NCBI RefSeq assembly: GCF_008065375.1
Contig: NZ_VJYI01000024.1
Span: 62,001 to 126,000, forward strand
Source: Nonomuraea sp. SYSU D8015
Lineage (GTDB): Bacteria; Actinomycetota; Actinomycetes; Streptosporangiales; Streptosporangiaceae
Length of the DNA: 64,000 nucleotides
Direction of reading: 5' to 3'
A model generated the notes under the pieces. The model did not search any database. It was given only the letters and a program-made list of their open reading frames with translations, and was not told where the DNA came from. Below, in pieces: positions 18,007-26,075 of this stretch (the stretch's first letter is position 1; every line of letters begins with the position of its first letter). A program made the position numbers and the translations under genes.

Positions 18007-19022
18007 CAGTGCAGCAGGAGCAGCTCGGCGGAGAAGCCGGGCCCCAGGGCGAGCAGCACGGCGGGGGTGCCCGCGCGTCCGCGGGTCTCCTGGAGCACGT
18101 GGAGCACGGAGACCGACGACAGGTTGCCGTGCTCGCGCAGCGATCGCCAGGTCACGTCGAGGGCGCGGGGCGGCAGTCCGAGCGTGTCCGTGATCGCCTC
18201 GATGACCTTGGGGCCGCCCGGGTGGCAGATCCACGTGGCGACCTGGTCCGGAGTGAGGCCGTAGTCGGTGAGGAAGGCCCTGATGTCGGCGGCCAGCACC
18301 TCCTCCACGAAGGCGGTCAGCTCGGGGTCCAGCACGATGCGGAACCCGTGTGCGCCCACCTCCCAGCCCATGAGGTGCTCGGTGCCGGGGTAGAGGCGGC
18401 TGCGGGTGGCCACGACCTCGGGCCCCGGGCCGCGCCCGGCCGCCACGGCGGCCGCCGCGCCGTCCCCGAACAGGCCGCTGGCCACGAGGTTCGCGATCGA
18501 GGTGTCGTCACGCTGGATCGTCAGCGAGCAGAGCTCCACGCACACCAGCGCCGCCACGTCGCCGGGCCAGCCGCGCAGGTAGTCGTGGAGGCGGGCCAGG
18601 CCGGACGCGCCGGCCGCGCAGCCGAGCCCGAACACGGGGACCCGCTTGACGTCCGGTCGCAGGCCCGCCCGCTGGGCCAGCTTGGCGTCGAGCGAGGGTG
18701 TGGCCAGGCCCGTGGTGGAGCAGAACAGCAGGTGATCGACCTTCTCGGGGCGTACGCCTGCCTTGTCGAGCGCGCCTCTCAGCGCCTGCTCGGCCAGGTC
18801 GAGGGCGATCTCGACGTACATGTCGTTCGCGCGGGCGAAGGAGTCCAGCTTGGCGTAGTCCTCGAGCGGGAGCGCGAGGTTGCGGCCCGTCACGCCCGTG
18901 GCGGCGTGGAAGCGCCGCAGGAGGTCCTCGTCGCAGTCCGTCAGCCGGGAGAACGCCTCCGTGATCTCCGCCTGCTCGTAGCGGTGATCGGGCAAAACAG
19001 TCTGTACTCCCGCAATATGCAT
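18003..19022 (-). CDS. Type III polyketide synthase
   Basis: A 339-residue chalcone/stilbene-synthase-fold enzyme, normally a homodimer, that extends an acyl-CoA starter with malonyl-CoA. The catalytic triad can be placed: Cys135 in FGLGCAAGASGL, His267 in WICHPGGPKV and Asn300 in REHGNLSSVS. AGGAGAA precedes ATG 19022. The downstream ICMT gene overlaps by 4 bases, the arrangement of bpsA-bpsB. The product is therefore most likely an alkylpyrone or alkylresorcinol-type lipid, but chain length and cyclisation mode cannot be read from the sequence. Confidence 0.93.
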   Translation of the reverse strand: MHIAGVQTVLPDHRYEQAEITEAFSRLTDCDEDLLRRFHAATGVTGRNLALPLEDYAKLDSFARANDMYVEIALDLAEQALRGALDKAGVRPEKVDHLLFCSTTGLATPSLDAKLAQRAGLRPDVKRVPVFGLGCAAGASGLARLHDYLRGWPGDVAALVCVELCSLTIQRDDTSIANLVASGLFGDGAAAAVAAGRGPGPEVVATRSRLYPGTEHLMGWEVGAHGFRIVLDPELTAFVEEVLAADIRAFLTDYGLTPDQVATWICHPGGPKVIEAITDTLGLPPRALDVTWRSLREHGNLSSVSVLHVLQETRGRAGTPAVLLALGPGFSAELLLLHW

Positions 19023-19395
19023 ATAGTTCTCCTGCCGCTGAGCGGGCGCGGCTAACATGCCGGCACCCCGCCGCCCGCCCTCTCCCGGCTCCTCCACGGC
19101 GGTCGCACCGGCCTTCGTCCCCTGCTCGCGCCGCGCTTCGGCGCGGGTCCTTTCGGAGAGGAGATCGGCCGACGCGGACCCCTTCGGGCTGCGGTCATTC
19201 ACGGTGCCGGGCGCCCATAACGCCCAGGCCGACCCGCGCCCACCAGCCCCTTCCCCCGAAGGGATCCGCACTCACCGGCCCCTTCCCCGAAGGGACCCTC
19301 GCCGACGTGCGGCGCGGCGCGGACGAACGGAGGCCGGCTGTGGCGACGTGCGGAACCGGGCCGGCGGGTCGCCGGCCGGACGGCCCTGACGATAC
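19023..19395. other. Non-coding spacer with a tandem imperfect repeat
   Basis: No gene is supported in these 373 bases. Positions 19241-19267 and 19273-19299 are imperfect direct repeats, each containing a small hairpin of the form CCCTTCC-CC-GAAGGG. They may end transcription coming from the methyltransferase gene on the right or carry the PKS leader. A GC-rich spacer such as this usually holds the PKS promoter, but I find no clear hexamers. Confidence 0.35.
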
Positions 19396-20481
19396 TCAGC
19401 GGGTGAGGCGCCAGAGGGTGGTGACCTCGGCGGTGCGGGCCGCGTGCAGCGGGTCCGTGGTGTCCTTCGGCCGTTTGTGGCGCGGCCCGACGTCCAGGCG
19501 GCCGGCCACCCGCAGTCCCGCCCGCTCGAACCCGGCCGCCAGCTCGCCCCTGCTCCGCAGCCCCAGGTGCTCGGCGAGGTCGGACAGGATCAGCCAGGCC
19601 TCGCCACCCGGCGACAGATGCTCGGCGAGCCCGCTCAGGAACCCGCGCAGCATCCGCCCGCCAGGATCGTAGACGGCCCGGTCGAGGGGCGAGACCGGCT
19701 TGGCGGGCAGCCACGGCGGGTTGCAGACGACCAGCGGCGCCCGCCCCGGCGGGAACAGGTCGGCGCGTACGATCTCCACCCGCTCGTCCAGCCCCAGCCG
19801 CGCCACGTTGTCCGCGGCGCACTCCACCGCCCGCTCGTCCAGGTCGGTGGCCACGACGTGCCGGACGCCGCGTCGGGCGAGCACCGCCGCCAGCACACCC
19901 GTGCCGGTGCCGATGTCGAACGCCAGCCGGTCGGTGGGCAGCGGCGCCTCGGCGACCAGCTCGACGTATTCGCCTCTGATGGGGGAGAACACGCCGTGGT
20001 ACGGGTGGACGCGGTCGCCGAGCGCGGGAATGTACACGCCTTTCCTGCGCCACTCGTGGGCCCCGATCAGACCGAGCAGCTCGCGGAGCGGCCCCACGGC
20101 CGGGGGCGCGTCCGCGCCGTACACCTCGGCGCAGGCCTCCCGCACGTCCGGCGCCCTGCGCAGCGGGATCACGTGGCCGGCGTCGTACGGGATGAGCAGC
20201 ATGCCGAGCGTGCGGGCCCGTTGGGACCGCGCCTGGCGGTGCCGGTGGAAGCCGGAGCCGGGGGCGGCCGGTTTGCAGCGGCGGCCCATGGCCTCCAGCA
20301 GGTGACGGGCGTTCTGGAAGTCGCCGCGCCACAGCAGCGCGGTGCCCTCGCAGGCCAGGCGGTAGGCGGTGGCGGCCTTCATCCGGTCGTCGGCGACCAC
20401 GACGCGTCCGGGCGGCGGCACGCCCAGCGCCGAACGCCAGACCGCCGACCGTTCCCGCCCCGCCTCGGTCCATCGGATCAT
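19396..20481 (-). CDS. Class I SAM methyltransferase (PrmC/RlmG-like, NPPW motif)
   Basis: A 361-residue methyltransferase. The SAM-binding loop is AFDIGTGTGVLAAVLARRGV, then the acidic VVATDLDERAVECA, and the catalytic NPPW motif is in VVCNPPWLPAKPVSPLDRAV. An NPPY/NPPW motif points to methylation of an amide or exocyclic amine, as in release-factor Gln or rRNA G/A methyltransferases. The N-terminal 150 residues are a separate, unassigned recognition domain, as in RlmG-type enzymes. It is about 30 bases downstream of a TetR gene on the same strand. Confidence 0.8.
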   Translation of the reverse strand: MIRWTEAGRERSAVWRSALGVPPPGRVVVADDRMKAATAYRLACEGTALLWRGDFQNARHLLEAMGRRCKPAAPGSGFHRHRQARSQRARTLGMLLIPYDAGHVIPLRRAPDVREACAEVYGADAPPAVGPLRELLGLIGAHEWRRKGVYIPALGDRVHPYHGVFSPIRGEYVELVAEAPLPTDRLAFDIGTGTGVLAAVLARRGVRHVVATDLDERAVECAADNVARLGLDERVEIVRADLFPPGRAPLVVCNPPWLPAKPVSPLDRAVYDPGGRMLRGFLSGLAEHLSPGGEAWLILSDLAEHLGLRSRGELAAGFERAGLRVAGRLDVGPRHKRPKDTTDPLHAARTAEVTTLWRLTR

Positions 20482-20510
20482 CAGAACTCGACCGTTTCAC
20501 GGACCGCCCG

Positions 20511-21170
20511 TCAGGGCCACCTGTTTTCCTCAGGCATGAGCCCCGCCACGAGCGCCCGCAACCCTTTGTCGTAGGTGTCCTTCGCGGTCAGCTCCTCCCA
20601 CCGTCGCCCCAGCTCGGCCAGCCGGGGGAACTCCTCCGCGTCGAGCTCGGCGAACACCCGCTCCCGGTAGGTGGTCCCGCCTTCGGCCCGCCGCCTGCGC
20701 GCCGCCGCGCGCCCGACGATCACCCCGGCCGTGTAGTGCCAGATGACCCGGTACGCGTCCACCGCCTCCTCGGTCGTCAACCCCGCGCGTACGGCGGCGT
20801 CGATGATCTTCTCCGGGTACCACAACGCGCCCACCGACAGCAGATCGTCGGCCCTGAGCACGTCCACGATCCACGGACAGCCGGAGAGCGTCTCCCGCAT
20901 GGCCGTCGCCACGGCGATCACCTGCTCGCGCGGCTCCTCGGGCAGCGTCTGCGGCCTCGGCATGCCGGCCGCGTAGTCGTCGAGGAGCAGCAGGAGCAGC
21001 TCCTCCTTGTCGCGGACGTGGTGGTAGAGCGCCATGGCCGTGCTGCCGACCTCGCGTGCGAGCCGCCGCATGGTCAGGCCCTCGACGCCGTCCTCCTCGA
21101 TGACCCGGTGGGCGGCGGCCACGATGTCGGCCCTTGAGATCTTGGGCGGCCTTCCCGTACGCGCTGGCAT
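20511..21170 (-). CDS. TetR-family repressor
   Basis: A 219-residue regulator. The N-terminal helix-turn-helix is VEGLTMRRLAREVGSTAMALYHHVRDKEELLLL. The C-terminal half resembles the tetracycline-repressor ligand domain. It is divergent from an MFS efflux-type gene with a 12-bp palindrome between them, the classic TetR/efflux arrangement. Most likely it represses the MFS gene and itself until a drug-like ligand binds. Confidence 0.9.
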   Translation of the reverse strand: MPARTGRPPKISRADIVAAAHRVIEEDGVEGLTMRRLAREVGSTAMALYHHVRDKEELLLLLLDDYAAGMPRPQTLPEEPREQVIAVATAMRETLSGCPWIVDVLRADDLLSVGALWYPEKIIDAAVRAGLTTEEAVDAYRVIWHYTAGVIVGRAAARRRRAEGGTTYRERVFAELDAEEFPRLAELGRRWEELTAKDTYDKGLRALVAGLMPEENRWP

Positions 21171-21187
21171 CCTGTCATGTTACTTTC

Positions 21188-21199
21188 TATACATGTATA
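21188..21199. promoter_or_regulatory. Palindromic operator between tetR and the MFS gene
   Basis: TATACATGTATA is a perfect 12-bp palindrome 18 bases before the tetR ATG and 23 bases before the GTG of the MFS gene. It is very AT-rich against its surroundings, so it may double as a -10 region. A TetR operator is the natural reading. Confidence 0.6.
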
Positions 21200-21221
21200 A
21201 AACTCTTCGGCCTGGCTCGCC

Positions 21222-22568
21222 GTGGGAGCGCTGGCGTATGCCGTGGCCGTCGGCACCCTGCAGATGACCGTCGTGGTGCCGCTGCTGCCCCTGCTGCAAC
21301 GCGACCTCGGCGTCCCGCTCACCTCCGCCTCGTGGACCCTCACCGCCGGACTGCTGTCGGGCGCGGTCGCGATCCCGCTGCTGTCGCGGCTCGGCGACAT
21401 GCACGGCCGGCGCGCGGTCTCCCTGGTCGCCCTCGCCCTGCTGGTCGCGGGCTCGGCAATGAGCGCCCTGGCGGACACGCTGGGCGTCCTGATCGCCGGC
21501 CGCGTCCTCCAGGGCTTCTCCGCCCCGCTGCTCCCCCTGTCCATCGGCCTGGCCAGGGAGTCGGTGCCGGGCCATCGGCTGCCCACGGCCGTCGGCGTGC
21601 TGAGCGCCACCATCGGCGTCGGAAGCGGCGGAGGCATCATCCTCGCGGGGCTGGTGGACGGCGACCACCGAGCCGTGTTCTGGATTCTGACCGGTCTGGG
21701 AGCGCTGGGCTTCGCGCTGGTGGCGGGGGTCGTCGGCAAGGACCGGAGTCCCGCGCGCGACGGCTCGCGGGAACCCCTCGACCTCCTCGGCGCCGTGCTG
21801 GTCTCGACCTGGCTCGTCTGTCTCCTGCTCGCCATCAGCAAGGGCTCGGCCTGGGGCTGGACCTCACCGCTGACTCTGGGACTGCTGGCGGCCGCGGCAG
21901 TGGTGGCGGTCGCCTGGATCGCCGCCGCCCGCCGCGCCGCATCGCCTCTGATTGAGATCCCCATGCTGGTCCACAGGGGGACGGTGGGCGCGACGGTGGC
22001 CTCGTTCCTGCTCGGCTTCGCCCTGTTCGCCGCCATCACGACGCTCTCGGCGTTCGCGCAGGGCGCGCTGGGCGCGTCGGTGCTGCAGGTCGGCCTCTAC
22101 CTGCTCCCGACGACCATTTTCATGCTGGTGGTCTCCCTGCTGGCGGGTGCGCTGATGCGCCGCTTCACCGCCTCCGCGCTGGTGGCCGGCGGCTCGGCGC
22201 TGGTGACGGCTGCCGCCCTCTGGCTGGCCCTTTTCCGCGACGGCGGCTCGGGCCTGTACGGTGCCGCGGCGGTGCTCGGCCTGGGCATCGGCCTCGGCTA
22301 CGCCGCGCTCGGCACGATGGCCGTCGAGCACGTCGAACCCGCCAAGACCGCGGTGGCCGGCGGCGTGAACGCGCTGGTCAGGGTCGTGGGCAGCAGTCTC
22401 GCCGGGGCCGTCGGGGCGGCGGGCCTGTCGACCGGCGGCCCCGGCTGGAGCTTCGCCGTCGCCGCGGCGGCGGCCCTGCTGGCCACGCTGTCCGCCGTCA
22501 TCTGCGGCGGCGTCCGGCGGAAGGCGGAGCCGATGGAGGCGGAACCCTGGAAGGCGGAGGCGGCATGA
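21222..22568 (+). CDS. MFS drug-efflux-type transporter
   Basis: A 448-residue membrane protein of the drug:H+ antiporter type, with the helix 2-3 loop SRLGDMHGRRAVSLVALAL and the helix 5 motif GVLSATIGVGSGGGIILAG. GTG 21222 is the first start in frame after the stop at 21198, but no ribosome site precedes it and the first membrane helix begins almost at residue 1. Codons immediately before (reading SSAWLA) look coding, so the true start is uncertain and may be a weak or non-standard codon. It overlaps the hemerythrin gene by 4 bases (ATGA). Confidence 0.85.
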   Translation: MGALAYAVAVGTLQMTVVVPLLPLLQRDLGVPLTSASWTLTAGLLSGAVAIPLLSRLGDMHGRRAVSLVALALLVAGSAMSALADTLGVLIAGRVLQGFSAPLLPLSIGLARESVPGHRLPTAVGVLSATIGVGSGGGIILAGLVDGDHRAVFWILTGLGALGFALVAGVVGKDRSPARDGSREPLDLLGAVLVSTWLVCLLLAISKGSAWGWTSPLTLGLLAAAAVVAVAWIAAARRAASPLIEIPMLVHRGTVGATVASFLLGFALFAAITTLSAFAQGALGASVLQVGLYLLPTTIFMLVVSLLAGALMRRFTASALVAGGSALVTAAALWLALFRDGGSGLYGAAAVLGLGIGLGYAALGTMAVEHVEPAKTAVAGGVNALVRVVGSSLAGAVGAAGLSTGGPGWSFAVAAAAALLATLSAVICGGVRRKAEPMEAEPWKAEAA

Positions 22569-22996
22569 CGGACCACGGCCGGCGCCTCGTCGCCTGGGGC
22601 GACGAACTGATCAAACTGCACGACGGCTTCCGCCGCGACCTGGCGGCCCTGCGTGCCTCCTCCCGGGCCAAGATTTTCCAGGCGGATCTCCGTACGCACT
22701 GCCTGGCGTTCTGCGACGCCCTCCACGCCCATCACGAGGGCGAAGACGGCGTGCTGTTCCCCCACCTGGGCGGCGAGCACCCCGCACTCGCGGACGCCCT
22801 GAGCCGCCTACGCGCCGAACACCAGGTCGTGGCCCGGCTCATGGACCGGATCCGGCACCTGCTGGACGAGGGCGGTGACGGGGTCGCGGACGAGCTGGAC
22901 CGGCTCGCCGGCGAGCTGGAGGCACATCTGGACTATGAGGAGGAGCACCTGGTGCCCGTACTGAACCAGATGACCACCCTCCCGGACGACATCTAG
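22565..22996 (+). CDS. Hemerythrin HHE-domain protein
   Basis: A 143-residue four-helix-bundle protein with the di-iron ligand pattern of HHE hemerythrins: His in LIKLHDGFRRDL, HAHHEGEDGVLFP with His and Glu, RAEHQVVARLM and HLDYEEEHLVPVL. It binds O2, NO or reactive oxygen through a non-haem di-iron centre. It overlaps the MFS gene by four bases and so belongs to the same TetR-controlled unit. Its stop overlaps the convergent second TetR gene by four bases. Confidence 0.88.
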   Translation: MTDHGRRLVAWGDELIKLHDGFRRDLAALRASSRAKIFQADLRTHCLAFCDALHAHHEGEDGVLFPHLGGEHPALADALSRLRAEHQVVARLMDRIRHLLDEGGDGVADELDRLAGELEAHLDYEEEHLVPVLNQMTTLPDDI

Positions 22997-23544
22997 GCCG
23001 CCGGGCCGCCTCGCGGCTCAGCGCGGAGGGCGTCGAGCATGAGCGTGAAATGGCGCCGCCACTGCTCCGGGTCGGCCTCGGCCACCCGCGAGTTCGCCAT
23101 GACGAAGAACGCCAGATCGACCGGCCCGACGTCATGCCTCAGCGCCCCGGCCCGCTGGGCCCGCTCCGCCAGCTGGTGGATCAACCGGTTGATCTCGGTG
23201 CGATCGTTCTGGTGGGACAGGCAGGCCAGCTCCGTGAAGGCGCGGTCTTTCGCCTGCATCTCACACGTGCGCTCCAGGAACTCCACCAGCCCCGCCCAGG
23301 CGTCGTCCGCGGCCAGCGCCTGCCTGGCCACCTCGGTCCAGGTCGCCACCTTCTCGTCGAGCACGGCGTCGATCAGGTCGCCACGCTCGGGGAAGTGCCG
23401 GTAGAGGGTGCCGATCGCCACCCCGGCCCGCTTGGCCACGGCCTCCAGCGGCGCCTCGATGCCGCGCTCGGCCAGCACCTGCTTGGCCGCCTCCACGAGG
23501 GCGTCACGATTGCGCTGCGCGTCGCGGCGGAGCGGACGGTTCAT
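22993..23544 (-). CDS. TetR-family repressor controlling the adjacent SDR gene
   Basis: A 183-residue TetR protein with the N-terminal helix-turn-helix EAPLEAVAKRAGVAIGTLYRHFPERGDLI and a generic C-terminal ligand domain. It is divergent from an SDR-like gene 99 bases away. Between them are a perfect 16-bp palindrome and a flanking inverted pair that look like its operators. Confidence 0.9.
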   Translation of the reverse strand: MNRPLRRDAQRNRDALVEAAKQVLAERGIEAPLEAVAKRAGVAIGTLYRHFPERGDLIDAVLDEKVATWTEVARQALAADDAWAGLVEFLERTCEMQAKDRAFTELACLSHQNDRTEINRLIHQLAERAQRAGALRHDVGPVDLAFFVMANSRVAEADPEQWRRHFTLMLDALRAEPRGGPAA

Positions 23545-23559
23545 GTGCTCATTGTAGTG

Positions 23560-23630
23560 AAGTCGAGGCAGGCCCTCAGGTTCGTGTTAAGCTGAGGGCC
23601 ACCCTCGAATTCGAGGGATACCCTCGACTT
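23560..23630. promoter_or_regulatory. Nested operators between tetR and the SDR gene
   Basis: CCCTCGAATTCGAGGG at 23602-23617 is a perfect 16-bp palindrome. AAGTCGAGG at 23560-23568 and CCTCGACTT at 23622-23630 are exact complements of each other and share the TCGAGG core. So three TCGAGG-type elements cover the whole divergent promoter region. The SDR ribosome site AGGAG begins at 23631. Confidence 0.65.
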
Positions 23631-23643
23631 AGGAGCGTGCCGT

Positions 23644-24315
23644 ATGAAGATCGCCATCCTCGCCGCGGGCCCCGGCATCGGGCTGGCCGCTGCCCGGCGC
23701 TTCGGCAGGGAGGGCTTCGCCGTGTCCCTGATCGCCCGCGACCAGGGACGGCTCGCCGACCTCACCACTCGGCTGCGGGAGGGCGGCGTGCAGGCGTCCG
23801 CGCAGGTGGGCGACGTGACGGACGAGTCCTCGCTCACCCGGGCCCTCGACGAGGTCGGCCCGGTCGACGTCCTGCTCTACAACGGCGCCGGCGCGGTCCG
23901 GGCCCTCACCCCCGTCCTGGAGGTGACCAGGCCCAGCGCGCAGGACGCCTTCAACAGCGCGGTCCTGGGCGCGGTGACGGCGGTCCGCGCGGTCCTCCCG
24001 GCGATGCTGGAGCGCGGCTCGGGCACCCTGCTGTTCACCTCGGGCATCTCCGCCGTCCACCCGCTGCCCTTCCTCGGCAACGTCGGCATCGCGGTGTCGG
24101 GCCTGCGCAACTACGCCCTGTCCCTGGCCGAGGCGCTCGCCGGCCGTGGTGTCCACGTCGGCCACGTCCCCATCGGCGCCGCCGTGGCCCCCGGCTCCCC
24201 CGCCTCCCCGGAGGCCGTGGCCGAGACCCACTGGAGCCTCCACGTCGGCCGCGACCGCCACGAGGTGGTCCTCGGCGACCTGGCCACCGTCCAGGCGGCG
24301 ATCAGCGCCCTGTGA
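23644..24315 (+). CDS. Short-chain dehydrogenase-like protein lacking catalytic Tyr and Lys
   Basis: A 223-residue Rossmann protein of the SDR family. The nucleotide loop is ILAAGPGIGLAAARRFG, the NAG-like motif is LYNGAGAV and the Ser of the active site is in LFTSGIS (Ser133). The positions expected for the YxxxK pair are Val147 and Val151 in GNVGIAVSGLRNYALSL, so the normal catalytic Tyr and Lys are absent. It may be a non-catalytic NAD(P)-binding sensor or use another mechanism. The operators upstream suggest repression by the divergent TetR protein. Confidence 0.8.
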   Translation: MKIAILAAGPGIGLAAARRFGREGFAVSLIARDQGRLADLTTRLREGGVQASAQVGDVTDESSLTRALDEVGPVDVLLYNGAGAVRALTPVLEVTRPSAQDAFNSAVLGAVTAVRAVLPAMLERGSGTLLFTSGISAVHPLPFLGNVGIAVSGLRNYALSLAEALAGRGVHVGHVPIGAAVAPGSPASPEAVAETHWSLHVGRDRHEVVLGDLATVQAAISAL

Positions 24316-24365
24316 CCACGCTCGACGCCCCACGGTCGCGAACATGACCTTCACGCTTTCCGGCC

Positions 24366-24788
24366 TCAGCCGAGCTTGTTGAGGGCCTGGCCGCCGCTGT
24401 CCGTGCCTCCGTAGGCCGAGCCGTCCACCAGGGTGCCGTTGGCCTTCACCCAGTCCGTCACCGAGGAGTCGGTGCCTCTCCGGTCGTCACCGTCGCTGAT
24501 CAGGATGTATTTCAGCTGACCGCTGGAGACGTACTCCTCCAATTTCGCCACGGTCATGGCTGGGTCACCGCCGGTGAAGCCGCCCATGGCGATGACCGGC
24601 TTGCCGCTGGAGAGGATGATCGAGGCCGCACTCTGCGCGCTGTCCACGGCCACCAGCCAGGTGGCGTCGCCCTGCTCCGCCTCCAGATACTCGACCATCT
24701 CGGCGCTCATCTGCCCGCGCCGCGGGGTGCCCCGATGTCCGGCCGGGGTCCGATCACCGGCGATCCGGCGCTCCATCACCTGCGTCAT
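24366..24788 (-). pseudogene. Internally deleted GT39/YkcA-YkcB-type mannosyltransferase
   Basis: The 140-residue frame begins MTQVMERRIAGDRTPAGHR and passes after about 25 residues directly into the C-terminal soluble domain of actinobacterial GT39-like glycosyltransferases (QMSAEMVEYLEAEQGDATW, VAVDSAQSAASIILSSGKPV, AMGGFTGGDPAMTVAKLEEY). The 10 or more transmembrane helices that should lie between are missing, about 400-500 codons. It therefore looks like an in-frame internal deletion of the membrane transferase. Whether the leftover domain is expressed is unknown. It lies downstream of a GT2-GtrA gene, the usual neighbour. Confidence 0.7.
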
Positions 24789-24820
24789 CGCGCCCTCCCG
24801 CGATTGAAGACCCACGCCCA
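24785..24820 (-). pseudogene. 3' end of a second, lost GT2-GtrA gene
   Basis: Reading leftward, this stretch encodes AWVFNRGRAR and a stop overlapping the ATG of the GT39 remnant (ATGA). The intact gene 70 bases upstream ends AWVFSPRRAR and a stop, with about 27 of 33 bases identical in the two copies. So a paralogous GT2-GtrA plus GT39 cassette once stood here, and its body was deleted up to this short tail. Confidence 0.65.
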
Positions 24821-24854
24821 CCTCTCGTCGCCACCTCGGCCCCACCCCGCAACC

Positions 24855-25868
24855 TCATCGGGCCCTCCTGGGGCTGAAGACCCAGGCACGCAGCAGGGCG
24901 AAGTGGACGAGGGTGGCGAGCGCGTTGGCAAGGGTGACGGCGACGGCGGTCACCAGCAGCGCGACCGCATTGGCGGCCAGCACCCGCATCACCGCGCCCA
25001 GCATCGAGAACAACACCAGGTAGGCCAGCGTGCTGACGACCCCGACGATCGCGAACACGGGCAGCTCACGGTCCATGCCCGCAGGCGGCGGCGCCGGCCG
25101 GGAGGCCCGGGAGCGCGACAGGGTCGTCCGCGCCACCCGCCACATCCCCTTGAGGTCGTCCGTCGCGGTCTTGACGATGTCGACCCGGCTGTCGGGATCG
25201 TCCACCCAGTCGACGGGGACCTCATGGATCCGCAGCCCGTTGCTCTCGGCCAGCAGGAGCAGCTCGGTGTCGAAGAACCACTCCTCGTCCTCCACGACGG
25301 GCAGCAGGGCCTGCGCGACCTCGGTCCGCACCGCCTTGAACCCGCACTGCGCGTCCGAGAACCTGGCGCCCATGACGGAGCGGAGCAGCACGTTATAGCC
25401 GTGCGAGATGAACTCCCGCTTGGGCCCGCGTACGACGTTCGATCGCCTGGACAGCCGCGTGCCGATCGCCAGATCGCTGTGCCCGGACAGCAACGGCGCC
25501 ACCAGCGGGAAGAACGCGTCCAGATCGGTGGAGAGGTCGACGTCCATGTAGCTGACGACGTCGGCGTCGCTCTCGGACCAGACCTTCCGCAGCGCCCTGC
25601 CCCGGCCCTTCCGCTCGAGGCGTACCGCCCGCACATGGGGCAGGTCCCGCTCCAGCTCGGTGGCGATCCGCCAGGTGTCGTCGGTGCTCGCGTTGTCCGC
25701 GATTGTGACGCGGAAGCCGTACGGGAAGGTGCGGACCAGGTAGGAGTGCAACCTGTGGATGCTCTCCGCCAGGACCCGCAGCTCGTTGTAGACGGGAACC
25801 ACCACCTCGACCAGGCGGGCTCCCCGTGCCGCCTCAACCCGAAGCGCTGTCACGGTCATCGTGCTCAT
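24855..25868 (-). CDS. Family 2 glycosyltransferase with C-terminal GtrA membrane domain
   Basis: A 337-residue protein with a cytosolic GT2 domain (VEVVVPVYNELRVLAESIHR, the DxD-like YMDVDLSTD and a GCFKA-like QCGFKAVRTEV) and a C-terminal GtrA domain of four membrane helices (about 230-330). Members transfer a sugar from NDP-sugar to polyprenyl phosphate, providing donors for GT39-type transferases outside the membrane. Its GT39 partner next door is deleted. ATG 25868 is chosen. Earlier and later in-frame starts (25916, 25859) are possible, none with a strong ribosome site. Confidence 0.85.
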   Translation of the reverse strand: MSTMTVTALRVEAARGARLVEVVVPVYNELRVLAESIHRLHSYLVRTFPYGFRVTIADNASTDDTWRIATELERDLPHVRAVRLERKGRGRALRKVWSESDADVVSYMDVDLSTDLDAFFPLVAPLLSGHSDLAIGTRLSRRSNVVRGPKREFISHGYNVLLRSVMGARFSDAQCGFKAVRTEVAQALLPVVEDEEWFFDTELLLLAESNGLRIHEVPVDWVDDPDSRVDIVKTATDDLKGMWRVARTTLSRSRASRPAPPPAGMDRELPVFAIVGVVSTLAYLVLFSMLGAVMRVLAANAVALLVTAVAVTLANALATLVHFALLRAWVFSPRRAR

Positions 25869-26075
25869 GACACATGACGATCGCGGGCCGCCCTTGAACC
25901 GGACTGAGGCGACCATTAACCCTACTGAGAAGCAGGCTCAGCCGGAGAAATGTTCCTTCAGGATGACGCCGTGCACCCCGGTGGTCCTGTCACACATCTG
26001 CGACACATCGAGGTCTCTTTCCGGTCGCCCGGACGCGTGGTCGATACCGCCGCGAGGCGTCGCCCGGCCGCGTGT

